A DNA stretch of 64,000 nucleotides. It comes from Roseburia intestinalis L1-82 (GTDB lineage: Bacteria; Bacillota; Clostridia; Lachnospirales; Lachnospiraceae). This document shows positions 28,010 through 36,900 of the stretch, in pieces. Position 1 is the stretch's first letter. Each line of letters opens with the position of its first letter. Location of the stretch: NCBI RefSeq assembly GCF_900537995.1, contig NZ_LR027880.1:577001-641000 (forward strand), given 5' to 3'. The notes below the pieces were generated by a model that saw nothing but the letters and a program-made list of their open reading frames with translations, had not been told where the DNA came from and ran no database searches. The translations under genes and the position numbers were made by a program.

Positions 28010-28087
28010 ATGGAAAACAAGGAGGAAAATCCTCTGCTCGCCAATGGGCTCGCATTTTTCTCCGAAAAACAAGGAGGATTAGTATGA
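28010..28087 (+). promoter_or_regulatory. Repeated leader element A, copy 1 (P-II gene)
   Basis: AATCCTC (28028-28034) can pair with GAGGATT (28074-28080), burying the ribosome site of the P-II gene, or GAGGA (28022-28026) can pair with TCCTC (28030-28034), freeing it. Between them are hairpins GCC-AATG-GGC and TTTTTC-TCC-GAAAAA. A second copy at 61342-61414 has the same layout with compensatory changes. The segment also reads as a 25-codon upstream ORF whose TGA overlaps the P-II ATG, but the frame is not conserved in copy 2. Confidence 0.6.
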
Positions 28088-28422
28088 AGAAATTAGAGAT
28101 TATTATTAAACCTGAAAAATTAGAAGATCTTAAGGCGTTGCTTGACAGTGAAGAAGTAAATGGTCTTAACATTGTAAACAGTATGGGTTATGGTAATCAG
28201 AAGGGTATTATCAAAAATTACCGTGGTGCAGAGTATGCAGTCAATCTATTGCCGAAAATTAAAGTAGAAACAGTTGTGACAGATGAAGTTGCTCCAAAGC
28301 TGATCGACAAGATCGTAGAGCAGATTAATACCGGTCACATCGGTGATGGTAAAATTTTCATGTATGAGGTGGAAGACGCGATCCGTATCCGAACAGGCGA
28401 GCATGGTGTAGATGCACTGTAA
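28084..28422 (+). CDS. glnK: P-II family nitrogen regulator
   Basis: P-II proteins bind 2-oxoglutarate and ATP/ADP and gate ammonium transporters. The T-loop carries GYGNQKG and NYRGAEY with Tyr51 in the canonical uridylylation position; the C-terminal GDGKIFMYEVEDAIRIRTGE is the family signature. The 112-residue length is standard. AAGGAGGATT precedes the ATG. Linkage to amt marks it as the GlnK partner of the transporter; the symbol is by linkage. Confidence 0.93.
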   Translation: MKKLEIIIKPEKLEDLKALLDSEEVNGLNIVNSMGYGNQKGIIKNYRGAEYAVNLLPKIKVETVVTDEVAPKLIDKIVEQINTGHIGDGKIFMYEVEDAIRIRTGEHGVDAL

Positions 28423-28522
28423 GTTTTTTGGATGAAATGAGGAGTCATCTGAAAAATAAGAAAAGGATCATGAATATAACATTATGAGAAAAATTGAATC
28501 AGGAAGAAATCATTATCAAAGG

Positions 28523-28570
28523 AGATAATTGTGACACAGGGAGAACCTGGGGTTGTGATTATCTTTTTTT
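28523..28570 (+). terminator. Attenuator-like terminator between glnK and amt
   Basis: AGATAAT (28523-28529) pairs with ATTATCT (28558-28564), with an inner CAGG/CCTG stem and an internal loop, followed directly by seven T. It lies within the presumed glnK-amt operon, so it could attenuate amt or separate the two transcripts. Confidence 0.7.
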
Positions 28571-28612
28571 ATTTCTTCGCAAAACAACGAGGAAAACAAG
28601 GAGGATTTGATT

Positions 28613-29809
28613 ATGGATATGAGTGTATGGTACCTTATGGGTGCAGCGTTAGTATTTTTTATGCAATGTGGATTTGCTATGGTTGAGGCTGGTTTTACCA
28701 GATCAAAGAATGTAGGTAATATTACAATGAAGAACCTGATGGATTTTTGTATTGGTACAGTCGCATTTTATCTGTTAGGATACAATCTCTTATGTGGAGA
28801 TGGCGGATTCGTCGGCTGGGGCTTAAACCCATTTGCTCATTTTGGAGAGACAGACTGGTCCGGATTTGTATTTAACCTGGTATTCTGTGCAACGGCAGCA
28901 ACGATCGTTTCCGGAGCAATGGCAGAGCGTACCAAATTTATTACCTATTGTATTTACAGTTTTATTATCAGTTTATGTGTTTATCCGATCGAGGCTCACT
29001 GGGTATGGGGCGGAACACCTTGGCTGACAGATCTTGGATTTACAGATTTTGCAGGTTCTGCATGTATCCATATGGTAGGTGGTATCACCGCTTTCATCGG
29101 TGCAGCAATGTTAGGACCTCGTATTGGTAAATATGACAAAAATGGAAAACCAAGACCAATTCTTGGACACAACATTTTAATCGGTGCACTTGGCGTATTC
29201 ATTCTCTGGTTTGGCTGGTATGGATTCAACGGTGCAGCAGCAACCGATACGATGCAGTTATCACAGATCTTTGCTACAACGACTGTTGCTCCTGCAGTAG
29301 CAACCTGTACAGCAATGATCTATACATGGATCAGAAATGGTAAACCGGATGTTTCAATGTCGTTAAATGGTTCTCTTGCAGGTCTTGTAGCAGTTACTGC
29401 TGGCTGTGCAAATGTAGATGTGATCGGTTCTTTTATTATCGGTGCGATCGCAGGTGTGCTTGTCTGCGTAGCAGTATATTTTGTTGAGGATAAATTAAAA
29501 GTAGATGACCCGGTTGGTGCAGTTGCAGTACATGGCTGTAACGGTATCTGGGGAACAATCGCAGTAGGACTTTTCGATTACAAAGATGGACTGTTCTATG
29601 GCGGCGGTGTTCATCATCTGCTGATCCAGTTACTTGGCATCCTCTGCATCGCGGGTTGGACGATCATTACAATGGGAATCGTATTTACCGTCTTAAAGAA
29701 AACGATCGGTCTCCGTGTAACTGCACAGGAAGAAATTGAGGGACTTGATTCCACTGAGCATGGATTAGAGTCAGGTTATCCGGATTTCGTATCCAGAGAG
29801 TTACATTAA
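28613..29809 (+). CDS. amt: Ammonium transporter
   Basis: This Amt/MEP/Rh channel protein has about 11 membrane segments. The twin pore histidines lie in IHMVGGITAF and AVHGCNGIWG; the N-terminal FMQCGFAMVEAGFTRSKN is the Amt signature. Length is 398 residues. AGGAGG is 7-8 bases before the ATG at 28613. The 45 bases upstream (CGCAAAACAACGAGGAAAACAAGGAGG) partly resemble leader element A. The gene ends before a terminator that is one half of a 64-bp direct repeat. Confidence 0.95.
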   Translation: MDMSVWYLMGAALVFFMQCGFAMVEAGFTRSKNVGNITMKNLMDFCIGTVAFYLLGYNLLCGDGGFVGWGLNPFAHFGETDWSGFVFNLVFCATAATIVSGAMAERTKFITYCIYSFIISLCVYPIEAHWVWGGTPWLTDLGFTDFAGSACIHMVGGITAFIGAAMLGPRIGKYDKNGKPRPILGHNILIGALGVFILWFGWYGFNGAAATDTMQLSQIFATTTVAPAVATCTAMIYTWIRNGKPDVSMSLNGSLAGLVAVTAGCANVDVIGSFIIGAIAGVLVCVAVYFVEDKLKVDDPVGAVAVHGCNGIWGTIAVGLFDYKDGLFYGGGVHHLLIQLLGILCIAGWTIITMGIVFTVLKKTIGLRVTAQEEIEGLDSTEHGLESGYPDFVSRELH

Positions 29810-29827
29810 TATGCACTAATCTAATTT

Positions 29828-29909
29828 GATTAGATTGGTGAAATCTAATCCCCTTAGTTAGTATATACATCAACAGTAAAAACCCCGAAGGTGACTTCGG
29901 GGTTTTTGC
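29828..29909 (+). terminator. Double hairpin terminator of amt (left repeat copy)
   Basis: GATTAGATT/AATCTAATC (29828-29850) is followed by the terminator proper: AACCCCGAAG-GTGA-CTTCGGGGTT (29881-29904) and a T run. The latter lies in the 64-bp direct repeat that bounds the integrated element. Confidence 0.9.
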
Positions 29910-29911
29910 TG
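29848..29911. repeat. Left attachment-like direct repeat (64 bp)
   Basis: It is identical to 32331-32394 except at one base. It contains the complete amt terminator hairpin and T run. Confidence 0.9.
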
Positions 29912-29991
29912 TCTATATAGGAAAATCAATGGCTGAGAGATTTTTTTGCGTGTGAAAAATTCGCTTGTATGAAACTAAAAAAAATGAAGTG

Positions 29992-30012
29992 TCTGGGAAT
30001 TTTCTGGGAGTT
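29992..30012. repeat. Two copies of TCTGGGA(A/G)TT, candidate integrase arm sites (left)
   Basis: TCTGGGAATT at 29992 and TCTGGGAGTT at 30003 repeat every 11 bases, about one helical turn. Three further copies lie at the right end (32207-32241). Confidence 0.5.
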
Positions 30013-30023
30013 TTTTATAATTC

Positions 30024-30209
30024 TTATTTCCAGTAACGGGAATTTTGAACAAAATCAATTAAATCTGCTTTTTCAATTCGGAAACTTCCTGCGATGATAT
30101 GTGCGGGAATTAAATCTTTGTGAATCAAATCTAACATTTTTGATTTGCTGATGTGTAACAGATCTTGGCACTGCTTACGTGTTAGTAAATCGGGTTCATT
30201 TTTAAACAT
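30024..30209 (-). CDS. Excisionase-like helix-turn-helix protein
   Basis: This 61-residue protein has LTRKQCQDLLHISKSKMLDLI and AGSFRIEKADLIDF (quoted in parts), the standard MerR/excisionase-family DNA-binding layout used by Xis of conjugative and satellite elements. AAGGAG lies 9 bases before the ATG. It points away from the integrase, unlike Tn916-type elements where xis and int are collinear, suggesting rearrangement. Confidence 0.8.
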   Translation of the reverse strand: MFKNEPDLLTRKQCQDLLHISKSKMLDLIHKDLIPAHIIAGSFRIEKADLIDFVQNSRYWK

Positions 30210-30300
30210 TTTTTGTTGTCTCCTTTTTTCAAATAGTGGTCTATATTGGATGAAATTGTATTAAATAGGAGAGTATCACCCGGAATTAAAACCGACAACA

Positions 30301-31221
30301 GTGCAGCAGTATAGATTTTTATATGACTATTACCTGAAAGGATTTATTGGAAAGATAAAGCTAAAAAATCTTTTACCATATCATATACAAAAAGTTTATA
30401 ATAATCTGGTAGAAAAAAAGATGAAGCAGGGTACAGTGAATAATGTAAGAAAGATGATCCGTACTTTGCTGAATGAGGCTGTAAGGCGTGGAATGCTTTC
30501 AGCAGATGACAATCCATACCCGAAGGTAAAGGCACCAAGTAACTTGCCGGTAAAGCAGCAAAGAAGTTTTACGGAAGAGCAGAGAGACCAGTTTTTGCAG
30601 TATGCGGGAAAAAGTTTATATGCAAATTTATATAAACTGCTGCTCTATACAGGAATGAGGGTTGGAGAGGCTTTAGCTTTAATGATTTGTGATGTTGATT
30701 GGGATAACCATGTTTTGCATGTTACCAAGAATTTGCAGAAAACAACGCAGGGGATGTTTTATATAGAAACACCTAAGACGCGGGAAAGTATCCGGGACAT
30801 CTATTTAGTGCCAGAAGCAGAGGAAGCGTTCAAAAGCCAGTTGGAGTTACGAAAAATTATTGTCGAACCGATACAAGAAGATATAAAGGGCGAGTTTGAA
30901 AACTTATTATTTGTAAATACTAAGGGAAAACCCGTAAATGTCGGTTCGGTCAGACAGAGCATCAATCGGATCGTTGCAAAGATTCGTGCAGATGGGAATG
31001 ATTGTCCGGATATATGGCTTCATGCTATGAGGCATGGGTATGTATCTATTGCGGTGGCAAGAGGTGTGCCATTAGAGGTAGTGCAGGCAAACGTCGGACA
31101 TACGAGTATTGAGACGACAATGCGTTATTTGGAATTGCAGCCGGATTATATTAGGAAGCAGAGCATGAAGATATCAGATCTTTATCAGACGGAGAAAGCT
31201 GATAACAAGTCTATTGAATAG
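30301..31221 (+). CDS. Tyrosine recombinase/integrase, probably 5'-truncated
   Basis: The 306-residue ORF opens with a GTG inside the core-binding domain. The same frame reads HPELKPTT upstream but meets a TAA near 30260, so the N-terminal arm-binding domain of Tn916-type integrases (about 380-400 residues) is missing. No ribosome site fits the GTG. The catalytic domain is complete: Arg in TGMRVGEAL, HAMRHGY, GHTSIETT and the nucleophile Tyr in MRYLEL. The protein may be inactive, or may use an unrecognised start. Confidence 0.85.
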   Translation: MQQYRFLYDYYLKGFIGKIKLKNLLPYHIQKVYNNLVEKKMKQGTVNNVRKMIRTLLNEAVRRGMLSADDNPYPKVKAPSNLPVKQQRSFTEEQRDQFLQYAGKSLYANLYKLLLYTGMRVGEALALMICDVDWDNHVLHVTKNLQKTTQGMFYIETPKTRESIRDIYLVPEAEEAFKSQLELRKIIVEPIQEDIKGEFENLLFVNTKGKPVNVGSVRQSINRIVAKIRADGNDCPDIWLHAMRHGYVSIAVARGVPLEVVQANVGHTSIETTMRYLELQPDYIRKQSMKISDLYQTEKADNKSIE

Positions 31222-31275
31222 TTGCAGAGATTCCATTATAATTTTAAATAGGAATGTAGAAGGAAAGGGGGGAAA

Positions 31276-31407
31276 CGGAATGCCAGTGATTATGATGTTT
31301 TTTATATTGCAGTAAAAAGCGATACAGAAGAACAAATAGAGGCAGCGGAAGAAATTATACGTTTGGTAGAGGAATATCTTGAAAAAGATGCAAGTAAGCC
31401 CAAATAG
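31276..31407 (+). pseudogene. C-terminal remnant of a HEPN-domain protein
   Basis: The frame starting CGG at 31276 reads RNASDYDVFYIAVKSD, then a helical EEQIEAAEEIIRLVEEYLEK tail and a TAG. This closely parallels the C-terminal end of the intact HEPN gene 800 bases downstream (RNSCDYDDFFIASRQD ... AEEQYQKAEELYEEVK). There is no matching N-terminal part, so it is a decayed HEPN copy. Confidence 0.7.
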
Positions 31408-31497
31408 GATTTATTTTCAAAAAATTGTCTGGGGAATACTATGAAAAATATTATAATTGAAGATAAGAAAAATGTTTAAGGAAAGGAGAATGACTAC

Positions 31498-31836
31498 ATG
31501 TGCACATATACACAGTTGCATCAAGTTACAAATCAGATGGCGCAGTGCTACCATGATATTTATGGAGCAGATATTGTAGGAATATTTCTATATGGTTCTT
31601 ATGCCAGAGGAGATTATGACAATCAGTCGGATATTGATATAGCAGCTATTGTAAAAGGCTCTCGTTTGGACTTACAAAATAAGCTAAAAGCAGTGTGGGA
31701 TATTTCAGCGGATATAGGCTTGGAAAATGATGTGGTTGTTTCTCCAACGGTAATTCCTTATGATGAATTTGAAGAGTACAAAGAGAAACTTCCGTATTAT
31801 AGAAACATTGCGAGGGAGGGAATGCAGATTGGATAA
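31498..31836 (+). CDS. MNT-type nucleotidyltransferase, antitoxin of a HEPN/MNT pair
   Basis: This minimal nucleotidyltransferase (112 residues) has the active-site motif GSYARGDYDNQSDIDIA near residues 38-54: GS then D-x-D as in the pol-beta superfamily. MNT proteins neutralise partner HEPN toxins, in studied cases by AMPylating them. A GGAAAGGAG ribosome site precedes the ATG. Its 3' end overlaps the HEPN start, which is typical for the pair. Confidence 0.88.
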   Translation: MCTYTQLHQVTNQMAQCYHDIYGADIVGIFLYGSYARGDYDNQSDIDIAAIVKGSRLDLQNKLKAVWDISADIGLENDVVVSPTVIPYDEFEEYKEKLPYYRNIAREGMQIG

Positions 31837-32206
31837 TCTGACAGAGTATCGTTTGGCTAATGCCAAAGAAAAGTTGGAATCTGCAAAATTGCTTTTGGAT
31901 GCGGGAAAGTATAAGGATTCTATCGGGCGTTCTTATTATGCAATATTTACTTCTTTGCGGGCAGTTTTATCAAAAGATGGAGTGGATTTTTCTAAGCATG
32001 CAGGTGTAATTGCATATTTTCAGAGAGAGTATATTAAGACAGGCATTTTTGATAAGAAGTATTCAAAGTATGTGCAGTCAGCATTTCAAATCCGTAACAG
32101 TTGTGATTATGATGATTTCTTTATTGCTTCCCGGCAAGATGCAGAGGAACAGTATCAGAAAGCGGAAGAACTGTATGAAGAAGTAAAAGCGTTTCTGGAA
32201 AAATAG
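31829..32206 (+). CDS. HEPN domain protein, toxin of a HEPN/MNT pair
   Basis: This 125-residue all-helical protein has YRLANAKEKLESAKLLLD at the start, GRSYYAIFTSLRAVL and the late RNSCDYDDFF. The usual R-x4-6-H RNase motif is not canonical: the late Arg is followed by Tyr/Asp, placing it with minimal HEPN proteins controlled by MNT. GGGAGGG stands 8 bases before a TTG at 31829, which overlaps the MNT stop; an upstream ATG at 31760 lies inside the MNT gene. Confidence 0.85.
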   Translation: MDNLTEYRLANAKEKLESAKLLLDAGKYKDSIGRSYYAIFTSLRAVLSKDGVDFSKHAGVIAYFQREYIKTGIFDKKYSKYVQSAFQIRNSCDYDDFFIASRQDAEEQYQKAEELYEEVKAFLEK

Positions 32207-32241
32207 TCTGGGAATTTGTCTGGGAATCTGACTGGGAATTT
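32207..32241. repeat. Three copies of (T/A)CTGGGAAT, candidate integrase arm sites (right)
   Basis: Copies at 32207, 32219 and 32231 are spaced by 12 bases and match those at the left end of the element. Confidence 0.5.
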
Positions 32242-32330
32242 CAGCTTAGAGCAAAACGACAGATAATCAGAAAATGCCGAAAATAAAGGCTTTTATCAAA
32301 TCAGAAACTAAGGAAAATGCGAAAAAATGT

Positions 32331-32394
32331 ATCCCCTTAGTTAGTATATACATCAACAGTGAAAACCCCGAAGGTGACTTCGGGGTTTTTGCTG
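32331..32394. repeat. Right attachment-like direct repeat with terminator
   Basis: This is the second 64-bp copy. Its hairpin AACCCCGAAG/CTTCGGGGTT (32364-32387) and T run can terminate leftward and rightward transcription and now separates the element from the convergent gene at 32401. Confidence 0.9.
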
Positions 32395-32400
32395 AAAAAT

Positions 32401-33729
32401 CTAGAAATCTTCATCGTCCGTCCACATGTCAGGTGACATGCAGGCGCGGAAATATTCGATAGGCTTTTCACTGTATGCAGCACATAGGAAAAGCCAGTCA
32501 TAGGGATTGGCAGCGAAAAGTTCTTCATAACCGCATTTTACCAGACATGCATTGGCTTCATCGATATAAGTTTCTGTCAGTTCAGATTTTGTCAGTTCAG
32601 TATAGCCGACACTTAGTTTTACATTCAGCCAGAAACGGTAAAAATCAAGCAGCACTATCATTTTCCGAATCGAATCATAGGAAGTCGAGACAGATGATTT
32701 TTCTTCCGACAGAATATCCGACATTGTTTTTTTACTCGGAAAGTTATTTCTTACAATATAAGGAATATTTGGATTTTTGTTCATTCCAGAGTGTGTATAC
32801 ACCAGGCGGTCTAAAATAAAACTGTTATTGTAAAGATTTCTGTTGCCGATAAAATCGAGAATATATTCATAATCACGATCAGAAGAGTTCGTGCTGTAAG
32901 ACTGTGCGTCATATAAAATTTCGCGCACCAGCAGGCTGCAATTCTGATACTTATGAATATCAATGGAAATTTTGCCGGAGATCATATTTCTGTTACGGGA
33001 CATTGCATAGAGTGTGGTTCGAAGTTCGTTGACAGCATCATCACTTTCTTTTGAACCGATGAGCTGGGAAATCAGGTCATGCAGCGTATGAAGAGCACTT
33101 TTGTTCCAGTGACAGAAGTCTGCTTTATTTGCAATTAAAAAATCTATTAATTCATCGGCAGATTCCATTGCAGCAATCGTATTCTGTACATAACTGGTAT
33201 AATAAGTATCGATGTCATCCGAAACTGGTAAAGTAACGGGTGCCGCGTCAATTTTCTGAATTATTTCCTGAGCTTTTTGATAAGAAAGCTGATGTAAAAA
33301 AGAATAATAATAGACTGCTTCACGGATGTTGTGGCAGTTAAAAGCACGGTCATAATAGACATGCTGAAAAAACCAGACAGTTTCCTCATAGGTTAGCTGC
33401 ATGGCAAAACACAGTTCATATATTTTCGGACGGCTTCCAGCCTCTACTTTTGGGCGGTGATTTCCGGTAAACCAGGACATCACTGTTGCACGGCTGATTG
33501 TAGAACCGATATCTTTCAGTTTAGAGAAAAGATAATCAGCCATTTCAGCATTGTCTGAAAAGTCTACAGGAGCGTTCTTTTTTTGCAGAAGTTCGGTCAG
33601 ACCTTGTCCGAAAGAGCGGAAATGAGTCGGATCTTTTAAATATTCAACTGCCTGATCGACATTGTCTATCGAAGAATAATTCTGGATACTGCTCTGATTA
33701 TAAAGTGTATAGTCTGATTTCATTTTCAT
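32401..33729 (-). CDS. Large cytoplasmic protein with N-terminal XRE-like DNA-binding region
   Basis: This protein of about 442 residues has no membrane segment. Near residues 60-115 it has ADYLFSKLKDIGSTISRATV and MSWFTGNHRPK, then KIYELCFAMQLTYEETVWFF, a layout I associate with lambda-repressor-like domains in Firmicutes proteins that adjoin kinase/STAND genes. The rest is helical and unrecognised. The frame is open further upstream; ATG 33729 with a weak GAGA is the most likely start. It is transcribed divergently from the kinase/STAND gene 193 bases away, which suggests it controls or partners that gene. Confidence 0.7.
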   Translation of the reverse strand: MKMKSDYTLYNQSSIQNYSSIDNVDQAVEYLKDPTHFRSFGQGLTELLQKKNAPVDFSDNAEMADYLFSKLKDIGSTISRATVMSWFTGNHRPKVEAGSRPKIYELCFAMQLTYEETVWFFQHVYYDRAFNCHNIREAVYYYSFLHQLSYQKAQEIIQKIDAAPVTLPVSDDIDTYYTSYVQNTIAAMESADELIDFLIANKADFCHWNKSALHTLHDLISQLIGSKESDDAVNELRTTLYAMSRNRNMISGKISIDIHKYQNCSLLVREILYDAQSYSTNSSDRDYEYILDFIGNRNLYNNSFILDRLVYTHSGMNKNPNIPYIVRNNFPSKKTMSDILSEEKSSVSTSYDSIRKMIVLLDFYRFWLNVKLSVGYTELTKSELTETYIDEANACLVKCGYEELFAANPYDWLFLCAAYSEKPIEYFRACMSPDMWTDDEDF

Positions 33730-33922
33730 TCTCGTTTCTTTTTCATGATAAAAATACTCTGTTAAATGCAGATATGTTCTGCTAAGATTATAGCTGAAAC
33801 CGATAAATTTTTCTACAAAAAATACAATTACAAACTTGCAGAGCAATATCGTTATAATAAACGGGAAACAGTTAATCTGATAGTTACAGAGAAATTATTT
33901 TTTATAATCAATGAGGATAAAA

Positions 33923-36900
33923 ATGCGGGATATGAGAATTGCATTGTGCAATGGATATGAAATGAAAATTTCAGAAAACCGGAAAATCCGGATTGCAGAC
34001 GAAGCAGGGAGAGGCGCCGGATGTATTGTATATGATGCCATTTACTGGGATCAGATGCAGATAAAACACAAAATAAGAGTCCGGGAGTGTTATCCGGCAT
34101 ACATCCAACTGACCAGAGCTGCTACCGGAGAGCTGGTGCCTTCTGGAAATCCAGAAAAATTTGAAAAAGCAAAAAACCGCTTTACAGATGCGTATAAAAG
34201 AAATACGGATATCAGAAATACGTTAGGGCTGACGAACTCTACCGTCAATGCGGTCGATGTGATTTCCTGTAATCACACAGTTTATATCCTGCTGCCAATG
34301 GATGAAGGAATTGATTACAGGTATTATGAGGATCAGTCATTGCAGGAACTTTTCCGGCATATGAAAAGTCTTGCGCAGATTATTCTGAAATATCATCAGA
34401 AGGGATATCTTCATCTGGATATAAAGCCGGAAAATGTGCTGATTTTACCGGAAACACCGGAGCATGTGATTCTATTTGATTTTGATTCCGTAACTGCAAT
34501 CGGGGAATTACAGAAAAATGCAGGAATCCCTTATTCGGATGGATTTTCTGCGCCGGAACAGATGCAGGGAAAAATCAAAAAAATAGGATTTCATTCCGAT
34601 GTATATTCCATTGGTGCTATGCTGTTTTTTAAACTTTTTGTAAGAAAACCGTGTGAGGCTGACTGCAGAATCGCGAGCAGCTATTCATTTGAAAAAATGC
34701 GGTATGGAAGCGAAAAATATCAGCCGAAGCTTTATAAAATGTTAGATTTATTTTTGAAAAAGACATTGTCTATTGCGACGGCACCGAGATGGCATGAGAT
34801 GCAGAAGGTAATCGATGCGCTTGACGAACTGATAAAGTTAGCAGACATCAATGATGTATATCTGCTGGATTCATTCCAGTATAATTCTGCCTGTTTTGTT
34901 GGAAGGCAGGATGATTTAGAAGAAATCAACGAGCTTCTTGCAAAGAATCAGCTTGTATTCCTTTCCGGAATTGGAGGAATTGGCAAGACAGAACTTGCAA
35001 AACAGTATGCATACCGGCACCGGGCGCAGTATGATACCGTTGTTTTCGCAGTGTATGAGAAAAATATAGAGTCACTTGTGCGGGATGAAATTGGAATCAA
35101 CCAGATCAGTTGTGAAGAAGATGAGACAGAGCGGGATTATTTTAAAAGAAAGATCGAAGTTTTAAAACAGGCTGCAACGCCAAAAGATCTGATTATTATT
35201 GATAATTTTGACGTAGATGCAGATGAAGATTTAGAAACCCTGTTCGCCTGTCCCTGTAAATTTATCATTACGACAAGAAAAGATTTCAGAGATTATAATT
35301 ATGAGCAGATCAATGTTGACCGGATCAAAGATATTCAGGAAATCTTAAATCTGTTTTATACTTATAATTCCATTCCATATACGGAAAAAGAAAACGAAGC
35401 AGTCCGGCAGTTAATCGAATATGTGGAACATCATACGATGACCGTGGAACTGATTGCCAAATATCTGAGAAATACAGAGATTTCTCCGGAAATACTCTAT
35501 CAGAAATTTTTGGAAAAAGACGGAGTTACGAACACACAAGAAGTCCAAATCAGACAGAGAAAAGACAGGAAACTCCGCTCTGAGAGTGTAAACAGCCATT
35601 TAAAGATTCTGTTTGATATTTCCGGGTTTGATGTCATAGAAAGAGAAATTATTGCAAGCCTTTCCCTGTTTGATGGAATCCGTATTAGCCGGTCACAATT
35701 TGAAATATTATTATGTGGAATCAAAGAAACCGCAGAAAAACTCGACGGTTTTATTCAAAATGGCTGGGTTATATGGAACAAAGTTACCGGAAAAATATCG
35801 CTGCACCAGGTGATACAGGATCTGATTTACCATGAATTAGTGCCTGATGCGGATAATTGCAGACACATTGTTGCCGGGATGAATGAATATCTGTCAGTAG
35901 AGCCGGAAGTTTATGCACAACATGATATCCGGGAGAAAATGGCTGCGATTTTTATAAAACGCCTTACCGGAAATAACATGTCTTATGCATGGCTTTGCTT
36001 TAGAGCAGGAGATGAGGAAAAACTTCAAGAGGCAGAAAAAATCTGTCTCGGGCAAGGAGATACAGAGGCGTATGATCTGTTGCAAAGGATTGAGAGGAAA
36101 CGGATCAAAATGGTGAATGACAGTATTGAAATTGACTGGTCTGCCACAGATTATCCGGAAAGTGCAATGCAAAAGTTAGATGAGATGGCCGGACATCTGG
36201 ATAGTGCAGCAGCATATTGCAGAAAAAGTTCAGAAAATCCGGATTATCTGGTAAGGGAATATTTTGAAATGGCAAGTGAGACTTCCGACATGTTAGATGA
36301 CCGTGTGGAATGGTGTGCGGCAGATGTACCGATTCCACAGATGGAAAATCTTTATGAAAAAATCAGTCAATTATTTGATCTGGTAATGGAACAAATGCCA
36401 TTGACTTCCTATATGCCAAAGGAAAAAGAAAAAGCATATCAAAAAATAAGAGATTATTATTCGAAAGATCCTGGTCTGACTTACCGGGGAGAATTTCGCC
36501 TGAATCTGAAAAAAGGCTACCAGTATCAGGAACTTTTAAACCAGTTAAGAGAAGATACATCTTTCCATGAAATTGATGATGGAAACAATATGTCTTATGC
36601 AGAACTGGCAGAAGAATATGAAAATAACGGAAAAGAGCAGGAAGCGATCGCGTGTTATCAGAAAGTATACGAGGAAGATTTTGCGACGATGGAAGGAATA
36701 TGTATTCCGGAAAGCCGGGAATATGCAGCGAAAAGTATTGCAGAAATTTACCGGAAAAAAGGTGATATAGATTCTGCCATTCAGACATTAGAAGGAGCTT
36801 TTTCTGATACAGAATCGGAAGATATCTGCATAGAGCTGATTGGAATATTAAAAGAACACCAGAAATTGCAAAAAGCCAGACAGTATGCCATTCAATTAAA

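Larger units (their letters stand above)
29848..32394. mobile_element. Small integrated element bounded by 64-bp direct repeats
   Basis: The sequence ATCCCCTTAGTTAGTATATA... through the amt terminator is present at 29848-29911 and again at 32331-32394 with a single mismatch (29878 A, 32361 G). Between lie an excisionase-like gene, a tyrosine integrase, a HEPN remnant and an MNT/HEPN pair, all unrelated to the nitrogen genes. Near both inner ends are copies of TCTGGGAATTT (29992, 30003; 32207, 32219, 32231), candidate integrase arm sites. This is the architecture of an integrative element that regenerates the target terminator. Confidence 0.8.

Noticed and set aside
28010..28087. 25-codon upstream ORF before glnK as a leader peptide
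   Set aside because: Its frame is not kept in the second copy of the element at 61342, whereas the helices are. An RNA structure explains the conservation better.
33766..33960. Short ORF overlapping the divergent region before the kinase/STAND gene
   Set aside because: AT-rich, without a ribosome site, and it overlaps the start of the larger gene in another frame.
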